From positions 1-40,952 of the IMG/VR virus record IMGVR_UViG_3300000557_000007: a stretch of 40,952 nt of DNA; one strand, given 5' to 3'. The DNA is from a virus. The position numbers and the translations under genes were made by a program. Every line of letters starts with the position of its first letter. Positions within the stretch are counted from its first letter, which is position 1. The notes beneath the pieces are model-generated. The model was not told where the DNA came from, ran no database searches, and worked only from the letters and a program-made list of their open reading frames with translations. Of this stretch, positions 14,990 to 24,723 are shown piece by piece.

Positions 14990-17398
14990 ATGCCTGAAGA
15001 TAATAGACGTAATAATGAAGAAAGAAGGGATGAATTACGTAATGTAGAACGCCATTATGATCGTCTGAATCGTATTAGAAGGGATGCATTAGAAGAATCT
15101 CAATTACATCATAGAAATTTTACTGATCAGGTTATATCTCACCAGGAGGAGATAGAAGACTCAGTAGAAGAATCTTATGATTCTTATAAGAAAGGTGCCA
15201 AGAAAGCCAGTAAAGAAGGTAGTAAAAGTTTTATGGATATGGCTGGTAGCGTTGGAGGATCTGTTGATTCGATAAAATCGTCTGTAGATGGATTAGTTAA
15301 GACATCTCAGAAAGGTTTTAGAACATTAGCTAGAGAGACAAGGCTTACTTTTGATGAAGTAGTTGATCAGACTAAAGCAGTGAGGCTTGAGGCTTTCAGG
15401 CTGAATAAAGAGTTTGGTATGTTATATGATACTGGCGAAATCGAAGCGTTTACTCAGCAATTTAGGGAACTAGGAGTAAGATCTACAGGATATCTAGAAG
15501 GTATGACTCAGTCTATGATGAGACTTGAAGCATTATTTCCAGGAGCTTCTGGTCAACTATCTCAGATGACTGCTGACTTTCATTACTTACATGATGAAGC
15601 GAATGAAGCTATTGCTGGTGTAACTGATACTATGGTTGGATTGACTGATGAAACTTTACATGTAAGAAGTGATAAGGTACTAGGTGAGTTAGATAGACAT
15701 TTTAGAAGGACGATGGCAGCAGTTCAAGGTGATACAGAAGCTGCGGGTGACCAACTAGAAAGTATGGCAGAAGCTGTAGGTACTGTGGAACATGCATTTG
15801 CAGGATTAGGCGGAGTGTCTGAAATGGTTCTTGATGATATGCATGCGATAGGCACTAGAGCGATAGGAGATATAGCTCAGGATACAGAGTTACTTATGAG
15901 ACAGACTATGATGATGGGTCAGGACGTATTTGACCTTCATGAACAGATGTTGAGTCCTGACTTTGATGCAAGAGATATGACTGATGAATGGATAACAGGT
16001 ATTACTGACTTCATGCGGAGATCAGCAGATATGCCTCAAGTATTTCAGCGTCAGTTACTATCGGAGATGATACCTGATGACGAATTGGCTATAGAATTGA
16101 TGGGTATGGATCCTGATCAAGCAGAGAAGAGAATGCATGAAGCTCGAAAGTCACAAGATGAACGTCAGGAAAATTTAGCACAAAGGATCGAGGAGGCTAA
16201 TCTGACTGCTGATGTTGATTACTGGAAAAGACAGTTAGAACAGAATGAGGCAATAGCGAGTTTCAGTATAGAAATGAGTGCTAAACTTGAGGATTGGTTT
16301 GGTGAAGGTGGAAGTCTTAAACAGATGGTAGGTAATATAGAAAGTTTAATGGGTTGGCAGGTGAAGTTACAAGGTATTACTGCTACTAAGTCAGCCGTAT
16401 CTGCTGCAGGAGGTAGTATGAAGAATTGGGTAGCTAGTGTAGGAGGGCTTAAAAAGGCAGGAGCGATTGTAAGTCCAGGAATAATGGCAGCCTTACCTGG
16501 AGCTCTTATAGGAGCTGGTTTATTCGAAATAGGTAGGCGTGCCCTTAATGCATTAGAGGCAGAAGCTGATGCTCAACAGAGATTAACAGATGAGATGGGA
16601 CAACAACAAAAATTATTTGAAAAGAATTTAATTACTCAAGAAGAATTTTCTCATAACATAGAAGAACTTCGTAAAGCTCAGGATTATCATGACAGAGGGA
16701 TACTAGAAATGACTGCTGATGGATTTAGGCAGGCATTTTTAGGAGAAGATACTCGTTACGTACCTGAGCTAAAAGGGATGCCAGGTAGTCAAGGTGGAGG
16801 TATAAGTTCTCCGTTTGGATTTAGAACGGCAGGAGGTAGAACTGAATTTCATGAGGGTATAGATATTCCTGGAGCATTTTCGATACCTGCAATAGGTTCA
16901 GGTAGAATAACAAGAACTGGTAGAGGTTATAATCAAGGTAGGGGTAATTTTATTAATCAAAGAATAGGCGGTGGAGCAGAAGCTCATTACTGGCATTTAA
17001 ATAAGTTAGGAGTTCGTGCAGGACAAAGTGTTAGAGCAGGTCAGTTTTTAGGTAAGTCAGGTAATACTGGTCGTTCCTTTGGCGATCATCTCCATTTAGG
17101 TATTTATAAAGATGGTAGATATATTGATCCGATAAATTATTTGAAGTCAGGTAAAGTGAATTATATATCTGATCCTGTAGGATTTGGTGGAGGTATAGCG
17201 TATTCTAGACCTTCAGGCTCTTACGGTGCAGGAGTGGAGATAGATATAGGATCAGTCGTTAGTGCGGTAGGAACGATGAATGAGAATTTAGGTAATAAAT
17301 TAGATAGGATCGATAGAAGATTGGAATATCTTTTAGAAAGACAGCGAGGTAGAAGTAGAGGATGGACTCCATCAGAGAAAGCTATGGCAGGTATTTAA
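14990..17398 (+). CDS. Tape measure protein with M23 (LytM-like) peptidase domain
   Basis: The ATG at 14990 follows GAAGGAGGTGA. The 802-residue protein has a charged, mostly helical N-terminal 450 residues, a hydrophobic Gly/Ala stretch near 490-515 (GIMAALPGALIGAGLF), then an M23 zinc endopeptidase domain at about 600-730: H621-x-x-x-D625 (FHEGIDIP), H666 and H669 (AHYWHLNK) and H700-x-H702 (DHLHLG). All ligands are present. Tape measures set tail length and are ejected at infection; the peptidase probably cuts peptidoglycan cross-links during DNA entry. The size would suit a tail of roughly 100 nm or slightly more, by the usual rule of thumb. It is directly downstream of the tail chaperone genes. 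Confidence 0.9.
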   Translation: MPEDNRRNNEERRDELRNVERHYDRLNRIRRDALEESQLHHRNFTDQVISHQEEIEDSVEESYDSYKKGAKKASKEGSKSFMDMAGSVGGSVDSIKSSVDGLVKTSQKGFRTLARETRLTFDEVVDQTKAVRLEAFRLNKEFGMLYDTGEIEAFTQQFRELGVRSTGYLEGMTQSMMRLEALFPGASGQLSQMTADFHYLHDEANEAIAGVTDTMVGLTDETLHVRSDKVLGELDRHFRRTMAAVQGDTEAAGDQLESMAEAVGTVEHAFAGLGGVSEMVLDDMHAIGTRAIGDIAQDTELLMRQTMMMGQDVFDLHEQMLSPDFDARDMTDEWITGITDFMRRSADMPQVFQRQLLSEMIPDDELAIELMGMDPDQAEKRMHEARKSQDERQENLAQRIEEANLTADVDYWKRQLEQNEAIASFSIEMSAKLEDWFGEGGSLKQMVGNIESLMGWQVKLQGITATKSAVSAAGGSMKNWVASVGGLKKAGAIVSPGIMAALPGALIGAGLFEIGRRALNALEAEADAQQRLTDEMGQQQKLFEKNLITQEEFSHNIEELRKAQDYHDRGILEMTADGFRQAFLGEDTRYVPELKGMPGSQGGGISSPFGFRTAGGRTEFHEGIDIPGAFSIPAIGSGRITRTGRGYNQGRGNFINQRIGGGAEAHYWHLNKLGVRAGQSVRAGQFLGKSGNTGRSFGDHLHLGIYKDGRYIDPINYLKSGKVNYISDPVGFGGGIAYSRPSGSYGAGVEIDIGSVVSAVGTMNENLGNKLDRIDRRLEYLLERQRGRSRGWTPSEKAMAGI

Positions 17399-17420
17399 TG
17401 ATTGATGGGAGGTTAGTATT

Positions 17421-17966
17421 ATGACACAAGGTATACCTTTTAGGTACTTTACATATTTATATATAGAATGTTTGAATACCGATGAATCCATCAGATTATC
17501 ATCTATACCAGAAGACTTTCAAAGGCAGAATCAGGCTAGTTATGAAGAGATACAGCCTCATTTGAGAAGTGGTCCTTTCATGGCTTTTCAGAATACTCAG
17601 GCAAGTCAGGTGAGTTTATCGATTAGGTTACAAAAAGATATGATAGAAGAAAATAAGTATATAGATAAAGATTTTATGGAAGTGGTTCATTTCTTTGAAT
17701 CGTTACCGTTCCCGAAGTATGCTAATAGTGTAGTAAGAACTCCTAAGATATTTGTATGTATAGGAGGTAAGCCAGGTGACTCTGCTACAACGAGGGATTC
17801 TATAAGAATGAGGGCAGTACCGAATAGTGCTGATGCGAGGTTTCAGAAGCCTCTTATCGATGGGATATACTCGGTGGTAGAGATAGCTTTTACGTTTACA
17901 GAGATAAAAGATGAACCGTGGACTAAGAGCATGATACGAAATAGATTGAGTCATGTGAGAAGGTAG
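17421..17966 (+). CDS. Probable baseplate/tail-tube-end protein, 181 aa
   Basis: The ATG at 17421 follows GGGAGGT. The protein begins with a beta-rich part (GIPFRYFTYLYIECLNTDE) and has alternating strand patterns through to FTFTEIKDEPW, with no membrane segment. I cannot assign a family with certainty. Position after the tape measure and before the gp53-like and hub genes is where contractile phages code the tube-baseplate junction protein (T4 gp48/54 or its analogues). The next gene's ribosome binding site overlaps its stop, so translation is coupled. Confidence 0.55.
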   Translation: MTQGIPFRYFTYLYIECLNTDESIRLSSIPEDFQRQNQASYEEIQPHLRSGPFMAFQNTQASQVSLSIRLQKDMIEENKYIDKDFMEVVHFFESLPFPKYANSVVRTPKIFVCIGGKPGDSATTRDSIRMRAVPNSADARFQKPLIDGIYSVVEIAFTFTEIKDEPWTKSMIRNRLSHVRR

Positions 17967-17975
17967 GTGGTTTTA

Positions 17976-18347
17976 GTGTCTCGTAAATTCCCGCAACGTC
18001 ATAAGAGCGATTGGGATTATTATAGAACTTCAAGAAGGTATAATCCTATTTCACGGTATCATCATTTAAGGAAGTTTACCGATGAGAAAGGTAGGCAATT
18101 TAGAGAGACTCAGGACGAAATTAGGATACCTGAGACTGATGAAGATATTGATTATGTAGTTCCTGCAAAGTATGAGCATCGTATAGATTTAGTAGCTGCA
18201 GAATTTTACCCTAGTCATAAATATTACTGGATAATAGCAGTAGCTAATAATATTCATTTTCCATTTGTGTTACCTACGGGTACAGTATTAAGGATTCCAC
18301 CATTTTCAGTAGTTTATGATAGAGGAGGGTTGTTACGAATAAACTGA
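17976..18347 (+). CDS. gp53/LysM-like baseplate wedge protein
   Basis: GTG 17976 is chosen because AGGTAGGTGG (17961-17970) is best spaced for it; GTG 17967 lies within that signal. The C-terminal half shows the pattern of T4 gp53 and LysM-like baseplate proteins: YVVPAKYEHRIDLVAAEFY, then YYWIIAVANNIHFPF and PTGTVLRIPP. The first 50 residues are basic and rich in aromatic residues (SRRYNPISRYHH). The protein should clamp adjacent wedges in the baseplate. The next gene starts two bases after the stop. Confidence 0.7.
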   Translation: MSRKFPQRHKSDWDYYRTSRRYNPISRYHHLRKFTDEKGRQFRETQDEIRIPETDEDIDYVVPAKYEHRIDLVAAEFYPSHKYYWIIAVANNIHFPFVLPTGTVLRIPPFSVVYDRGGLLRIN

Positions 18348-18348
18348 T

Positions 18349-21294
18349 ATGTATTATGATATGAAAGAACGTCTCAGAAGATTTACTAAGAATTATCGTC
18401 AAGGAATGATTCCGAAGGTAGATTTGGAGATAGGAACTCCTAATGATTATATAGGTTTAGGTACTCTTACTCGTGACAACATGTTAAGTTTTAATTATAA
18501 TAAATTGCCTGGAGGGGTATCTAATCAAGTAGAGATTACATTTTATACAGAAGATATTATGATGGAAGATTATATGGATGTAGAAAATGGTGATAAGACT
18601 ATAGAAGATTATATAGTTGATCATATGCTAGAAGAAGATTCAATAAGATTTAGGTATGGCTATATAGAACCTGAAGGTTATCCTCCTGAAGATGCACCTT
18701 ATTTAATGTCTCCTTGGCATTCAGGTTTAATAATGAGTTATGATATGAATTTTAGAGGAGAGGGTATTGAGTTTACTATAAGGTGTATATCTAACACTAA
18801 TATTGAAGATGATGAGAATCTGATTGCGTTGTATAGATTGTCGGGTGTGAAAAGTCCTATGGAGTTACTTCAAATGGGTGATCAACCTTTTGGGACTAAT
18901 CCATCGCCAGGTGATCCTGGAGCAGGAGTGCCTCCTACGCAGGATTATATTAAGAATGGTGATTACTTGTTAGGAGAACCTGCGGTAAGTCCAAGCGATA
19001 TGAAAGATTATTTACAGAATGGAGTGGCACAAGATAAAGGTGGTGCGACATCATTCCTAGTAGATGCGGTAGATATGTATTATTCACTTACGCAGGAGCA
19101 GAAAGATACTCATGGTTACGAAGATCGTATAAGACCTGATGTGATGATAATTCAGTCAGGTCATGAAACAGCTTGGGGTCATTTCGGTGGAGTGATAGAT
19201 GCGAGTTTTAATAATTATGCAGGTATTAAGGTAGCAAATCCTCCTCCAGGTTCTGATAATATTGCAGGAGCTCATCAAGTATTTGATTCCATGGAAGAAG
19301 GAGTAAGAGCACATCTAAATCATTTTTCTATATATGTTAATTATGAACCTTTAGGAGATGTTCATCCGAGGTATCATACGACAAAGAGTATAATAGATAA
19401 TGATGAAGGTTTTGATAAAGCTAGAACTATAGCTGACTTAGCTCGATGGGCTACAGATGAAAATTATCCAGTAAGATTACAAAATCATTTGAATAATATG
19501 TACGATTATGTAGGCATAGAAATCGAAAGTCAGGAAGTTACAATTCAAGAAAATTTTGAGTTTACGACTCCTGGATTAGGTTTGTTTGGTAATATTTATG
19601 ATGTGATAACTCCTAACAATCCATTTAGTCCTGGTGGATTAGCTTTGTTTAATATAGCTAGATCGATGTTAAGAAGGGCACCACCAGAAGAAGCAGTTAA
19701 ATGGTGTCAGACGGAATTTCGTCCATCTGATGTAGTTAAGGAGATTGCAAAAATTAAAGGGTGGAAGATTGGCAGGATAGAAGAGACTATACCAGTGATT
19801 ATGGAGGATCCTCCTCATTCGTGGTATATGAATCCTATGGTATTTATAAATGAGTATTTAACGGATATATCTATAGCTAGTGAAGCGTTGACTAATAGAG
19901 GGGATTATAGAGTGTATTTAACGGATGAGATAGATGATGACGGAGATCCTACTCCTACGGTAAATTTTCATCCAGCAAATTATGAGGAAGATGCAGAGCA
20001 AGCTCATTTTTATTGGTGGAGAGGTAAACCTTATATGGAGCATGGTGATGAGAGATTCCATAATCTCTTGTTAAATTTTTCACCAGATTTTGAAGGTTTG
20101 TTGATGAAAGATAGTGAGATTACAGGAGGTAGTGTTGATAATGTAGGTTACACAGATGAAACTTCTGGAGAAGTGAATCTAGAAGAACTGGCTGAAGGTG
20201 CGGATGGTATACCTCCTGCTGATAACCCTTCTACTAGGAGCGATAAGAGAGATACACATTTCTGTGAAACTTCTAAAGGAGATTGGGAAGCTAACATAGA
20301 AGCGGAAGTTAGCAAGGATGCAGGAGTATATACAGCTAGTATGGAGATAGTAGGATTTCCTTATGTGCAATTATTGCATCCTATAAGAGTTACTGTATTA
20401 GATAGGTATGGTAATCCACATCATACTTCAGGACTGTATACGGTATTTGAAGTCCAAGAGTCTATCGATATGTCGGGATACACAGTTAGTATATCAAGAG
20501 CGAATAAGTTTTCTTCGTGGTTGCATGATGCACGTATACAGGATATCAAGGAAAGAATAGAACATATGAGAGATTGGGAACCTGGTCAGGAACCTTTTGG
20601 TGAGCGTAGAGGTCGTATAGGAGTAGGAGATATAGCGGGAGCAGAATTTTATGAAGATATCATACCTATTAACAATCAGAATATTACGGGTCGCACATTG
20701 GACTCATTATCTAATATAGTGATTCATAATACAGCAGGTCCTTATGAAGGTAATACTGCTGATAATCATGCTAATGCGATGGCGATACCAGCAGAATGGA
20801 TAGGTAGAACAGCATGGCATTTTACTGTAGATGATTTACATATTATTCAACATGTACCTATAGATGAGAGGGTGATTCATGCTCATAATTGTAATGCCAC
20901 ATCTGTAGGTATTGAGATATGTATGAATAAGCATGGGATGGAGTATTATAACGGTATTGAATATGTGGCTTATAAATTTGTAGGTTATCTGTTAGCATTT
21001 CTTAAGGATGAGATGGGTAAAGAGCCTAATGTAATAAGACATATGGATCATGGACCTACTGCCTGCCCTGTAGTATTAACAATGGGTACGGGTGATCCAA
21101 GTGTTTACGACAATTTATCTTTTAGTGAAAAAGGTGGTCCGATGACTTGGCATTATGCTGGAGACACCTTTGAATATGTAACTAGAGGATGGGACAGGTT
21201 TAAGGCAGCATGTTATGAAGAACGTGATAGGTTAAGACATAAATTAAGAGAGTATGATAGGAACTTAATTATTACAACTCGATCCGAAGTGTGA
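18349..21294 (+). CDS. Baseplate hub with inserted glucosaminidase and C-terminal amidase domains
   Basis: Start ATG 18349 (ATG 18361 also possible). Residues 1-190 and about 400-735 look like a gp27/gpD-type hub (KVDLEIGTPNDYIGLG; later VTVLDRYGNP and FEVQESIDMSGYTVSISRA). Residues 231-390 form a glucosaminidase-type domain, with the likely catalytic Glu E273 in QSGHETAWG and FNNYAGIKV after it. Residues 785-915 form an Amidase_2 domain with H793 (VIHNTAG), H901 and C906 (RHMDHGPTACP). The protein would sit at the centre of the baseplate and open the glycan and the peptide stem as the tube enters. This is a second, virion-borne amidase besides the endolysin. At 981 residues it is much longer than a plain hub (about 400), owing to the two enzyme modules. 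Confidence 0.85.
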   Translation: MYYDMKERLRRFTKNYRQGMIPKVDLEIGTPNDYIGLGTLTRDNMLSFNYNKLPGGVSNQVEITFYTEDIMMEDYMDVENGDKTIEDYIVDHMLEEDSIRFRYGYIEPEGYPPEDAPYLMSPWHSGLIMSYDMNFRGEGIEFTIRCISNTNIEDDENLIALYRLSGVKSPMELLQMGDQPFGTNPSPGDPGAGVPPTQDYIKNGDYLLGEPAVSPSDMKDYLQNGVAQDKGGATSFLVDAVDMYYSLTQEQKDTHGYEDRIRPDVMIIQSGHETAWGHFGGVIDASFNNYAGIKVANPPPGSDNIAGAHQVFDSMEEGVRAHLNHFSIYVNYEPLGDVHPRYHTTKSIIDNDEGFDKARTIADLARWATDENYPVRLQNHLNNMYDYVGIEIESQEVTIQENFEFTTPGLGLFGNIYDVITPNNPFSPGGLALFNIARSMLRRAPPEEAVKWCQTEFRPSDVVKEIAKIKGWKIGRIEETIPVIMEDPPHSWYMNPMVFINEYLTDISIASEALTNRGDYRVYLTDEIDDDGDPTPTVNFHPANYEEDAEQAHFYWWRGKPYMEHGDERFHNLLLNFSPDFEGLLMKDSEITGGSVDNVGYTDETSGEVNLEELAEGADGIPPADNPSTRSDKRDTHFCETSKGDWEANIEAEVSKDAGVYTASMEIVGFPYVQLLHPIRVTVLDRYGNPHHTSGLYTVFEVQESIDMSGYTVSISRANKFSSWLHDARIQDIKERIEHMRDWEPGQEPFGERRGRIGVGDIAGAEFYEDIIPINNQNITGRTLDSLSNIVIHNTAGPYEGNTADNHANAMAIPAEWIGRTAWHFTVDDLHIIQHVPIDERVIHAHNCNATSVGIEICMNKHGMEYYNGIEYVAYKFVGYLLAFLKDEMGKEPNVIRHMDHGPTACPVVLTMGTGDPSVYDNLSFSEKGGPMTWHYAGDTFEYVTRGWDRFKAACYEERDRLRHKLREYDRNLIITTRSEV

Positions 21295-21312
21295 TTGGAA
21301 GGTGGAATAGGT

Positions 21313-22488
21313 ATGGCAAGAGATAGGAGTAAGAAAAGAAAGTATTATGGAGTTTATTTAGCTAGGGTAGAAGAGAATCATGATGTACTGGATCAAGGTA
21401 GAGTAAGGATTAGGATTCCTTTTTTACATGGTATACCTAATGAGCGAGGTGTTAAGTATCTAGATACTGATGATTTACCGTGGGCGAAAGCATGCACATC
21501 TCATGCAGGACATGATGAAGGCAGGAAGGAACCCGTATCAGTGGGTTCTAATGTATGGGTAATGTTTGAAGCTGGTGATCCGAGAAAACCTGTATATATA
21601 GGAGGCTTTCATGGTTCGTTTAATAAAAAATCTAAAACGATGGGTCAGTTATCGAGATCGGTACGTAATAGAGATACAGGTGGATATACTATAGTTCCAG
21701 GAAGTTTAGATACTCCTCGTGAAGCATCTAGTAGGTTAACTGCTTATGAGCCTACAAAAGGTACGGTATTTAAGTCTTGTAAAGGTCATACTTTATGTTA
21801 TGAGGATGCTTCTGAACGGGAGTCAACTTGGTGGATTGATAGGGTAGGTCAAGCTGTAGGTTTGATAGGTCCTACTGATAAGATATTTAATAAGTCAGGT
21901 ACTAATACTTTTAAGAGATTTACTAGAAATGCTGTATGGGGAACTCAATTTGGATTTGGTACGGTATTGGAGAAGGCTGTAGTAGTGGTTAAAGGTTTAG
22001 CAGGTCAGGTATTTAGGATGGTTTCTCAGGAGGGTAAAGAGAAGGTAGAACTATTTACTCAATCAGATCTTAGAAATCCTTATGAGACTAGCAAAAGGGA
22101 GTACGCAGGGGTAGCATTTGAATCTGGTAAATCTGACTCAGAGGATAGTTCTATAGGTTACTATGTTATTGCTCATGATGAGTCTACGGGCAATAAAGTG
22201 TATATAAAAGGAGATGCTAAGAATCTTAAGTTAGAATTAATAGTGGCTTCAGAAGATGAAGTGGTATCTAGGATCACGTTAAATGACGCAGATATTTCTA
22301 TGATGTCAAAAACGTCAATTAGTAGAACTTCACCTAGTATAGAGGATAACGAGGAAGAGCCTGATACGGAAGTAGATGAATTTGAATGGATTGATGCAAG
22401 AGATGAAAGATATATAGAACCTCATTATGAGTATGAAGGGTATGATGAACATGATCCAGCTCTCGTTGAATATAAGAAAGAAATGTAA
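21313..22488 (+). CDS. Baseplate spike protein with gp5/gpV-type OB-fold
   Basis: ATG 21313 follows GGAAGGTGG; the frame extends up to 21295 but the ribosome binding site decides the start. Residues 10-100 are a typical gp5 N-terminal OB domain: YYGVYLARVEENHDVLDQGR, RVRIRIPFLHG, DLPWAKACTSHAG, VGSNVWVMFEAGDPRKPVYIG. The remainder (to 391) is beta-rich and acidic at the end, without an obvious lysozyme domain or a clear spike tip motif. It probably plugs the hub and forms the cell-puncturing centre; the enzymes that T4 carries on gp5 are here found on the hub protein just upstream. Confidence 0.8.
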   Translation: MARDRSKKRKYYGVYLARVEENHDVLDQGRVRIRIPFLHGIPNERGVKYLDTDDLPWAKACTSHAGHDEGRKEPVSVGSNVWVMFEAGDPRKPVYIGGFHGSFNKKSKTMGQLSRSVRNRDTGGYTIVPGSLDTPREASSRLTAYEPTKGTVFKSCKGHTLCYEDASERESTWWIDRVGQAVGLIGPTDKIFNKSGTNTFKRFTRNAVWGTQFGFGTVLEKAVVVVKGLAGQVFRMVSQEGKEKVELFTQSDLRNPYETSKREYAGVAFESGKSDSEDSSIGYYVIAHDESTGNKVYIKGDAKNLKLELIVASEDEVVSRITLNDADISMMSKTSISRTSPSIEDNEEEPDTEVDEFEWIDARDERYIEPHYEYEGYDEHDPALVEYKKEM

Positions 22489-22515
22489 TGTATAATGGCA
22501 AAGGTGGTGTTATAG

Positions 22516-22956
22516 TTGCCTTTAGAAAGAGATAATAGATTAAAAAGAATTATAGGAAGGGGTATGGGTTATCCTGATATATTCTCACCATTTACTGGAG
22601 AAGTGAATGTAACGGAAGGTGGTCATAAAGCTAATCAGCATTTAAGCTTTATAATTGGAACTCCTTTAGGAACTATATTAGGTATGCCAGAATTTGGCTC
22701 ACGGGTAAAGAAATTACAGTTTGAACCGTTTGATGAAGTGTGGATGGATCGTGCTGAATTGTATATACAGGAAGCATTGGAGAGATGGGCACCATGGTGT
22801 AGTATTATTAAGTTTGAATTTGAATATCTTGAGGGTGATAGAGGTAGGTTAAGCGAAGATTTTCATAAAGTTCATATTATTATGTATTACTATGTAGCAG
22901 GATCAGCAGATCAAAGTAGATTAGATTATGAAATGGTTATGGGAGGTGAGGTATAG
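22516..22956 (+). CDS. Baseplate wedge protein, gp25/gpW family
   Basis: TTG 22516 follows AAAGGTGGTG. The 146-residue protein has the family core: NQHLSFIIGTPLGTILGMPE, FGSRVKKLQFEPFDE, and an acidic helix RAELYIQEALERWAPW followed by a strand. gp25 is the most conserved wedge protein and starts sheath assembly on the baseplate. The start of the next gene follows the stop at once (TAGATG), so the two are coupled. Confidence 0.9.
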   Translation: MPLERDNRLKRIIGRGMGYPDIFSPFTGEVNVTEGGHKANQHLSFIIGTPLGTILGMPEFGSRVKKLQFEPFDEVWMDRAELYIQEALERWAPWCSIIKFEFEYLEGDRGRLSEDFHKVHIIMYYYVAGSADQSRLDYEMVMGGEV

Positions 22957-24723
22957 ATGGTAGATCCTAAACGGGTTAGAAGAAGGGATGAACTTGATCC
23001 TTCATATACTAAAAGGGATAAGGAAGAGATAGAAAATTATTTGAGGGAATTAGGTAAGGAGTTATCAGAAGGTAGGTGGACTTCTGATGATGCTGCTGAT
23101 ATTGGTAATGTTTTGGTAAACTTGATGGCTACTATGGGGGATATGATAAACCTGTATATGGATAAACAAGCTCTGGAAGCATTCTTAGTTAGGGCACGTG
23201 AAAGAAAGAATGTTATATCCCATTTGAAGCCTTTAATGGGTAAGATAAGACCTCCAGTACCTCCTAAAGTTACTCAAAGATTTTATGCGGATCATAATAG
23301 ATCGATTATAATACCTAAGTTTTATACAGTTACTAATGAAGGTAAGCTTGACAGATTGATAGAGTATCATACTATAGAAGAAACTTCTATAGAGCCTTCA
23401 GAAGGTGGTTATGTGGATGTAGAAGCTATTGAAGGCAGGAAGGTTGATTTAGGTCGAAAGTATAGAGCTGACATTGATGAATTTAATAGGATATTTCTCA
23501 ATGTGGATGATATCTCTTATAGAGCTACTGATGTAGTGATTGATGGTGAACAATGGTATGAAGTTGATAGTGTCAATTTAGTAATGTTGGAGCATGAAAT
23601 TCCAGGTTATGAGCCAGAAGATCAGCGAGTTTATGCTATAGAAGAAGATAGAGAAGGAGACTTCTTTGTTAGATTGAGACCTTCATGGCAGAGCTATGTG
23701 GATGATCCTGATAACGTAAATATTGATATACGATATATTACTACAACAGGTTCTACGATAGGTGCGGAAGTATTAACTAGATTAACTGAGTCTTTATACG
23801 ATGTACCTGCTACGGAAGAAGAAGAACCTTTGAATGTAATAGATATAGTGACTACTGTGAATCATGCATCATCTCTAGGTTATGAACCTGAGCAGGATTT
23901 AGATACAGCTACTTATACAGCTATAAAGGACGCTTCAAGGATGGGATTGAATGTAACGTTGCAGGATTATAAAGCGTACCTAGATAACTATCCTGGGATT
24001 GCTAAAGGTGCAGCTTATGATTGGACTTCTATGTGGAGGCAGGTTATAGGAGAAGCTTTATATGGCGGATACGATTATGATAAAGAGCCAGTAAGTATGT
24101 ATCTATTAACGCAACCTTTTAAGATATACTTACCGATAGCGATGGAGCATGATGTAGGTGGCGAGTTTGAAGAACCTCCTAAGCCTAGTTCAGAATACTT
24201 GTTCGATTTAGAAGATGAGATGAATCGTTTCAGGGTATCTTATCAGGAGCTACATTTAAGGTATGAACAACGGTTTCTGCTTGATGAGAATGATGAACCT
24301 CGGAGTGACTTATGGCTGAGTTTTTTCAAAGATGAGGAGTATTCATCCGATCCTGATGATTTGATAGTACAGGTAGGTGATCCTTTAGTGATTTATCAGC
24401 CTGTTAATCTCATGATAAGGTTAACAGTACCTTACGATTTTAAGGAAAGTGATAGAGCAGGAGTAAGTTATGCAGTTACTCAGAGGATGTTAGAGTTTTT
24501 TAGACCTATCCATCATGAGTTTGGTAGGCATATACATTTATCTAGTATAAATGCTGCTATATTAGGTGCACATGAGGGTATACTTCATGCTTTTATTAAA
24601 GAACCTGAATGTTTAGAAGAGCATATTCGTATGAAGAGTCCGTTTCATTTTCCATATCTAAAAAGTGTGGATTTTGATTGGGTGAAGGAGGATGAGTATG
24701 CGTACTATAGATATAGGTGGTAG
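22957..24723 (+). CDS. Baseplate wedge protein, gp6/J-like
   Basis: ATG 22957 follows GGGAGGTGAGG. The 588-residue protein has the expected opening for the J-like wedge group: about 60 residues of charged helix, then SDDAADIGNVLVNLMATMGDMINLYMDKQALEAFL, matching the 'aDpg..Ll.l.A...' helix of J proteins, and a beta-rich centre. Near residue 300-350 lies LDTATYTAIKDASRMGLNVTLQDYKAYLDNYPGIAKGAAYDW, typical of J. It forms the wedge ring together with the gp25 and gpI-like products. Its 3' end overlaps the next gene by 26 bases. Confidence 0.8.
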   Translation: MVDPKRVRRRDELDPSYTKRDKEEIENYLRELGKELSEGRWTSDDAADIGNVLVNLMATMGDMINLYMDKQALEAFLVRARERKNVISHLKPLMGKIRPPVPPKVTQRFYADHNRSIIIPKFYTVTNEGKLDRLIEYHTIEETSIEPSEGGYVDVEAIEGRKVDLGRKYRADIDEFNRIFLNVDDISYRATDVVIDGEQWYEVDSVNLVMLEHEIPGYEPEDQRVYAIEEDREGDFFVRLRPSWQSYVDDPDNVNIDIRYITTTGSTIGAEVLTRLTESLYDVPATEEEEPLNVIDIVTTVNHASSLGYEPEQDLDTATYTAIKDASRMGLNVTLQDYKAYLDNYPGIAKGAAYDWTSMWRQVIGEALYGGYDYDKEPVSMYLLTQPFKIYLPIAMEHDVGGEFEEPPKPSSEYLFDLEDEMNRFRVSYQELHLRYEQRFLLDENDEPRSDLWLSFFKDEEYSSDPDDLIVQVGDPLVIYQPVNLMIRLTVPYDFKESDRAGVSYAVTQRMLEFFRPIHHEFGRHIHLSSINAAILGAHEGILHAFIKEPECLEEHIRMKSPFHFPYLKSVDFDWVKEDEYAYYRYRW

